A DNA stretch of 34,366 bases from Clostridia bacterium (GTDB taxonomy: Bacteria > Bacillota > Clostridia > UBA1381): NCBI GenBank assembly GCA_900770405.1, contig CAAGKL010000272.1:1-34366 (forward strand). The letters run 5' to 3'. The notes beneath the pieces were generated by a model, which was not told where the DNA came from, did no database searches, and saw only the letters and a program-made list of their open reading frames with translations. A program made the position numbers and the translations under genes. This document shows, in pieces, positions 31,364-34,366 of this stretch (positions are counted from its first letter, which is position 1; every line of letters starts with the position of its first letter).

Positions 31364-31414
31364 ATGAGAAGAAATTGCGGGAAATAATAGCATAAAGCGA
31401 AGGGAGCGAGGATT

Positions 31415-31738
31415 ATGTATAAAAATATTGAAAAGAATACAAAGCTGGAGCTGAAAAATCTGGTAGACTACACCGAGGGGCAGGTTGTCAGCAAGACGCT
31501 TGTGCAGAATGATGCGGTGAGTATGACGCTTTTTTCCTTTGATAAAGGCGAGGAAATTTCGACGCACGCCTCGGGTGGAGATGCGCTTGTGACGGTGCTC
31601 GACGGCGTAGGGCGGTTCACGGTCGGCGGCGAGGTGCACACCCTTGCCGAGGGCGAGTCGCTGATTATGCCCAAGGGGATTCCGCACGCGGTTTACGCGG
31701 AGGAAAAATTCAAGATGCAGCTTGTTGTATCATTTTAA
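31415..31738 (+). CDS. Small cupin-domain protein
   Basis: This 107-residue single-domain cupin (double-stranded beta-helix) is of unknown reaction. The two cupin motifs are at about residues 42-64 (FDKGEEISTHASGGDALVTV, with one His) and 75-95 (LAEGESLIMPKGIPHAVYA, with the second-motif His). The first motif has only one of its usual two metal His (STHASGGD instead of HxH), which is common in small cupins of gut Firmicutes. The Shine-Dalgarno GAAGGGAG lies 10 nt before ATG 31415. It heads an operon with the nitroreductase. Confidence 0.9.
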   Translation: MYKNIEKNTKLELKNLVDYTEGQVVSKTLVQNDAVSMTLFSFDKGEEISTHASGGDALVTVLDGVGRFTVGGEVHTLAEGESLIMPKGIPHAVYAEEKFKMQLVVSF

Positions 31739-31767
31739 GACACAAACGATAAAGGGAGGACAAAAAA

Positions 31768-32289
31768 ATGAGTGAGCTTACAAAAAAAATCTGCACACGC
31801 AGGAGCACGAAAAAATTCAAGCCGGATATGATTCCCGGCGATGTGCTTGAGCGCATAATCCGCGCCGGCACATATGCGCCGACAGGAATGGGCAAGCAGT
31901 CGCCGATTATTCTGGCGGTGACCGACAAAAATATGCGCGACAGGCTTTCGAAAATGAACGCCGCCGTGATGGGTGCGGAGATCGACCCGTTCTACGGCGC
32001 GCCGGTCGTACTGGTCGTGCTTGCCGACAGGTCAATTCCGACATATATCTACGACGGCAGCACGGTTATGGAAAATCTTATGCTTGCGGCGCATTTTGAG
32101 GGAGTGGGAAGCTGCTGGATTCACCGTGCGCGTGAGGAATTTGCGTCGGAGGAGGGGAAAAAAATCCTGAAGGATCTCGGCATCGAGGGCGATTATGAGG
32201 GCATCGGGCATTGCGTGCTCGGCTATCCCGACGGCGAGCAGAGAAAGGCAGTACCGCGCAAGGAAAACTATGTGTATTACGTAAAATAA
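31768..32289 (+). CDS. Nitroreductase-family flavoprotein
   Basis: This FMN-dependent oxidoreductase has 173 residues, in the short subgroup of the family. The N-terminal FMN contact is ICTRRSTKKFKPD. The middle has AGTYAPTGMGKQSPIIL. DGSTVMENLMLAAHFEGVGSCWIH is the conserved dimer and flavin region, and VLGYPDGEQRKAVPRKENYVYY is the C-terminal segment. The natural substrate is unknown. A clear Shine-Dalgarno GGGAGGA lies 9 nt before ATG 31768. It is 29 nt behind the cupin gene. Confidence 0.94.
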   Translation: MSELTKKICTRRSTKKFKPDMIPGDVLERIIRAGTYAPTGMGKQSPIILAVTDKNMRDRLSKMNAAVMGAEIDPFYGAPVVLVVLADRSIPTYIYDGSTVMENLMLAAHFEGVGSCWIHRAREEFASEEGKKILKDLGIEGDYEGIGHCVLGYPDGEQRKAVPRKENYVYYVK

Positions 32290-32312
32290 ACATGGAAAGG
32301 GGGGCTCGGGGC

Positions 32313-33809
32313 GTGGAAAAAACATATATTTGCATAGATTTGAAAAGCTTCTACGCCTCGGCGGAGTGCGTCTGGCGCGGGCTTGACCCGCTTAAGACGA
32401 ACCTCGTTGTTGCGGACTCGTCGCGGACGGAAAGAACCATCTGTCTTGCGGTCTCGCCGGCGCTCAAGGCGTATAAAATTTCCGGCAGGGCGCGGCTTTT
32501 TGAGGTTGTGCAGCGTGTCGGTGAGGTCAATTCCGAGCGCCTCAGGCAGATTTTTCCGCGCAGCTTTTCGGGCAAATCCTGCAATGCCGACGAGCTTGCG
32601 GCGAACCCGGAGCTGGAGCTCTCCTACATCATCGCGCCGCCGCAAATGGCGCGCTATATCAAGGCGAGCGCCGAAATCTACGATATTTACCTCGAATTTG
32701 CCGCGCCGGAGGATATGCACGTTTATTCGATTGACGAGGTTTTTATCGACGCGACGGGCTATCTGCACCGCTTCAGCGGCTCTGCACGCGAGTATGCGCG
32801 AAAAATCCTGGCGCGCGTGCTCGAAAAGACCGGCATTACCGCGACGGTGGGCATCGGCACGAATATGTACCTTGCGAAAATCGCTATGGATATTGTCGCA
32901 AAGCACGCCGAGCCCGACGAAAACGGCGCGAGGATTGCGGAGCTTGACGAGCGGGAATATCGCCGCACACTGTGGCGGCACACGCCGATTACCGACTTCT
33001 GGCGCGTCGGCAGGGGCTATGCGAAAAGGCTCGCCTCGGTCGGGCTGTATACGATGGGTGATGTTGCCAAATGCTCGCTCGGTGCGCGGGACGAATATTA
33101 CAGCGAGGAGCTGCTCTACAAGCTTTTCGGCGTGAATGCCGAGCTTTTAATCGACCACGCGTGGGGCGTTGAGCCCTGCACGATTGCGGAGGTGAAGGCG
33201 TACCGCCCCGAAACCTCGAGCATAAGCTCGGGGCAGGTTTTGAGCTGCCCCTACGATTTCGATAGGGCGCGGCTTATCGTGCGCGAGATGACCGAGCTTT
33301 TGGCGCTGGAGCTGGTCGAAAAGCAGCTCTGCGCGGGCGGGGTGACGCTCGACGTCGGCTATGACCGCGAAAATGTCACAGACCCGGAAATCGCGTCGCG
33401 CTACAAGGGCGCGTTTGCGACCGACCCATACGGCAGAAAAATTCCCAAGCCGCTGCACCGTTCGATGCGCTTTGACGAGCCGACATCGTCGACGAAAAAG
33501 CTTATGCGCGCAGTGACCGAGCTTTTCGAAAGCTCGAAACACAAAAACCTGCTTGTGCGCAGGCTGACGATTTCCGCCGACAGGCTCAGCGAGGAGAAGG
33601 ACAGAGCGAAATATGAGCAGCTCGACATTTTCTCCTGCATACAGGCGGACGACGAAAAAATGCGCGAGGAAAAGGAAAAGAGCATACAGAAAGCGATGCT
33701 TGACATAAAAAAGCACTACGGCAAAAATGCCGTTGTGCGCGGAATGAATTTGCAGGAGGGTGCAACGACAATCAGCCGCAATTCGCAGATTGGGGGTCAT
33801 AAAAGTTGA
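32313..33809 (+). CDS. Y-family DNA polymerase (UvrX/ImpB/DinB type)
   Basis: This translesion DNA polymerase has 498 residues. It opens EKTYICIDLKSFYASAECV (first catalytic Asp in CIDLKSF). Catalytic acidic residues follow in VYSIDEVFIDATGYL, then GITATVGIGTNMYLAKIAMDIVAKH. It includes a little-finger domain with FDRARLIVREMTELL. The family branch with a downstream YolD gene is B. subtilis UvrX/YqjW. GTG 32313 is chosen because AAAGGGGGG (32297-32305) precedes it; ATG 32292 lies inside that Shine-Dalgarno region. Its stop overlaps the next start (TTGA). No LexA-type box was seen near the promoter. Confidence 0.95.
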   Translation: MEKTYICIDLKSFYASAECVWRGLDPLKTNLVVADSSRTERTICLAVSPALKAYKISGRARLFEVVQRVGEVNSERLRQIFPRSFSGKSCNADELAANPELELSYIIAPPQMARYIKASAEIYDIYLEFAAPEDMHVYSIDEVFIDATGYLHRFSGSAREYARKILARVLEKTGITATVGIGTNMYLAKIAMDIVAKHAEPDENGARIAELDEREYRRTLWRHTPITDFWRVGRGYAKRLASVGLYTMGDVAKCSLGARDEYYSEELLYKLFGVNAELLIDHAWGVEPCTIAEVKAYRPETSSISSGQVLSCPYDFDRARLIVREMTELLALELVEKQLCAGGVTLDVGYDRENVTDPEIASRYKGAFATDPYGRKIPKPLHRSMRFDEPTSSTKKLMRAVTELFESSKHKNLLVRRLTISADRLSEEKDRAKYEQLDIFSCIQADDEKMREEKEKSIQKAMLDIKKHYGKNAVVRGMNLQEGATTISRNSQIGGHKS

Positions 33810-34219
33810 AGGATATACACTGCTATGACGATATAATCGGCATTGAATATCACGGCCCGCTGCGGCATATGCGGATGAAGAAATCGGCGCGCGCGGCGCA
33901 GTTTGCGCCCTTTGCGGCGCTTTCGGGGCACGGCGATGCGATTGACGAGGAGGCGCGGCTTGTCGACAGGGAGCGGGTGCAGTGCGAGGACGCGCTCGAG
34001 GAGCTCGACCTGGCGCTGCGCGAGGCAGCGGCGAAAATCGGCACGGGGCAGAAAATCCGCGTGACCTATTTTGTGCCGGATGACCGCAAGGACGGCGGAC
34101 GCTATGAAACCGCCGAGGGCGAGCTGTGCGGCATCGACGAATTTGAAAGAATTGCAAAAATGTCGGGCGGACGGCGGATATTTTTGGACAGAATCTGCAA
34201 AATCGAAGCCGGCGTCTAA
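33806..34219 (+). CDS. YolD-like family protein
   Basis: This 137-residue protein is the usual partner of UvrX/YqjW-type Y-family polymerases. The start is TTG 33806, overlapping the polymerase stop codon by 4 nt (TTGA). The diagnostic YolD motif is KKSARAAQFAPFAALSGHGDA (about residues 24-44, shortened in form here), preceded by IIGIEYHGPLRHMRM. A C-terminal beta-rich part (KIRVTYFVPDDRKDGGRYE) follows. The family is thought to adjust polymerase access or mutagenesis; the mechanism is unclear. Confidence 0.9.
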   Translation: MKDIHCYDDIIGIEYHGPLRHMRMKKSARAAQFAPFAALSGHGDAIDEEARLVDRERVQCEDALEELDLALREAAAKIGTGQKIRVTYFVPDDRKDGGRYETAEGELCGIDEFERIAKMSGGRRIFLDRICKIEAGV

Positions 34220-34225
34220 AAAAAC

Positions 34226-34254
34226 TTGACGAAAAACCGCGTGTGTGGTATTAT
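34226..34254 (+). promoter_or_regulatory. Sigma-A promoter of radC
   Basis: TTGACG (34226-34231) and TATTAT (34249-34254) with a 17-nt spacer. Confidence 0.75.
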
Positions 34255-34292
34255 ATTGTAGGAAAAATTTATCGGAGAAGGACGGGAGAGAT

Positions 34293-34366
34293 ATGAGCGG
34301 CAAGAAAAATATACACGAAGGGCACAGACAGCGCCTTAAGCGTAAGCTGCTGAATTCCGATGATGA
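34293..34366 (+). CDS. radC: RadC-like JAB-domain protein, N-terminus only (3' truncated by window)
   Basis: Only 24 residues are visible: MSGKKNIHEGHRQRLKRKLL and a few more. The 'IHxGHRxRL+x+' opening is typical of RadC N-terminal UPF0758 helix-hairpin-helix regions. The Shine-Dalgarno GGGAGAG lies just before ATG 34293. Its own promoter precedes it, so it is probably a separate transcript from the polymerase operon. Confidence 0.75.
   Translation, partial: MSGKKNIHEGHRQRLKRKLLNSDD

Noticed and set aside
1..34366. Prophage, insertion sequence, tRNA or rRNA genes
   Set aside because: No transposase, integrase, phage structural genes, tRNA cloverleaf or rRNA-like sequence was recognised on either strand.

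Overview
The window reads as chromosomal DNA of a spore-forming, probably gut- or rumen-associated member of the Clostridia (class-level inference). The reasons are a V-type ATPase operon, a SipL-like spore coat protein preceded by a sigma-E-like promoter, NlpC/P60 and SLH surface proteins, a fructose-type PTS and a YolD/Y-family polymerase pair. Gene density is high, and strong sigma-A promoters with 17-nt spacers recur throughout. No phage, insertion sequence, CRISPR array, tRNA or rRNA was found.

Layout. 1-3240: the 3' end of a V-type ATPase operon (A partial, B, D) and its terminators. 3456-5475: an accessory stretch with a secreted beta-helix gene interrupted by two in-frame TAG codons, a 51-residue peptide gene, and a TIR/deoxyribosyltransferase-like protein whose tail is frameshifted. 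5447-6166: comF on the minus strand. 6283-8554: a promoter and fluoride riboswitch drive a CPA-type cation/proton antiporter and a TauE/SafE-type transporter, with a compact structured element between them. 8558-9897 (minus): an LCM-family methyltransferase with an apparent ACG start and a ComEA-like protein. 10137-11970: an SH3/NlpC-P60 cell-wall hydrolase and a Cys-rich mini membrane protein. 12012-13306 (minus): galM and a TSCPD protein, divergent from sipL (13458-14981). 15124-17949: an SLH protein and a heparinase II/III-like protein.

18011-18442 holds an orphan promoter with an untranslated, terminator-bearing RNA, convergent with a Cys-repeat protein that has a sigma-K-like promoter. 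18524-20652 is a methyltransferase, TetR regulator and Nudix operon. 20743-28482 is a self-contained sugar PTS locus: PRD/EIIB/EIIA regulator, HPr, enzyme I, EIIA, EIIB, EIIC and two class II aldolases. 28523-31229 (minus) is an amino-acid ABC importer under a lysine riboswitch, so it is probably a lysine importer. 31335-34219 carries cupin, nitroreductase, Y-family polymerase and YolD genes, and radC begins at 34293.

The main leads are the fluoride-riboswitch transporter pair without a visible CrcB or CLC-F, the orphan RNA at 18046-18198, the structured element at 7611-7736, the complete dedicated PTS relay with degenerate PRDs and paired aldolases, the TAG-interrupted beta-helix gene, and the two Cys-rich small proteins. 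All family assignments come from reading translated sequence, with no database search.
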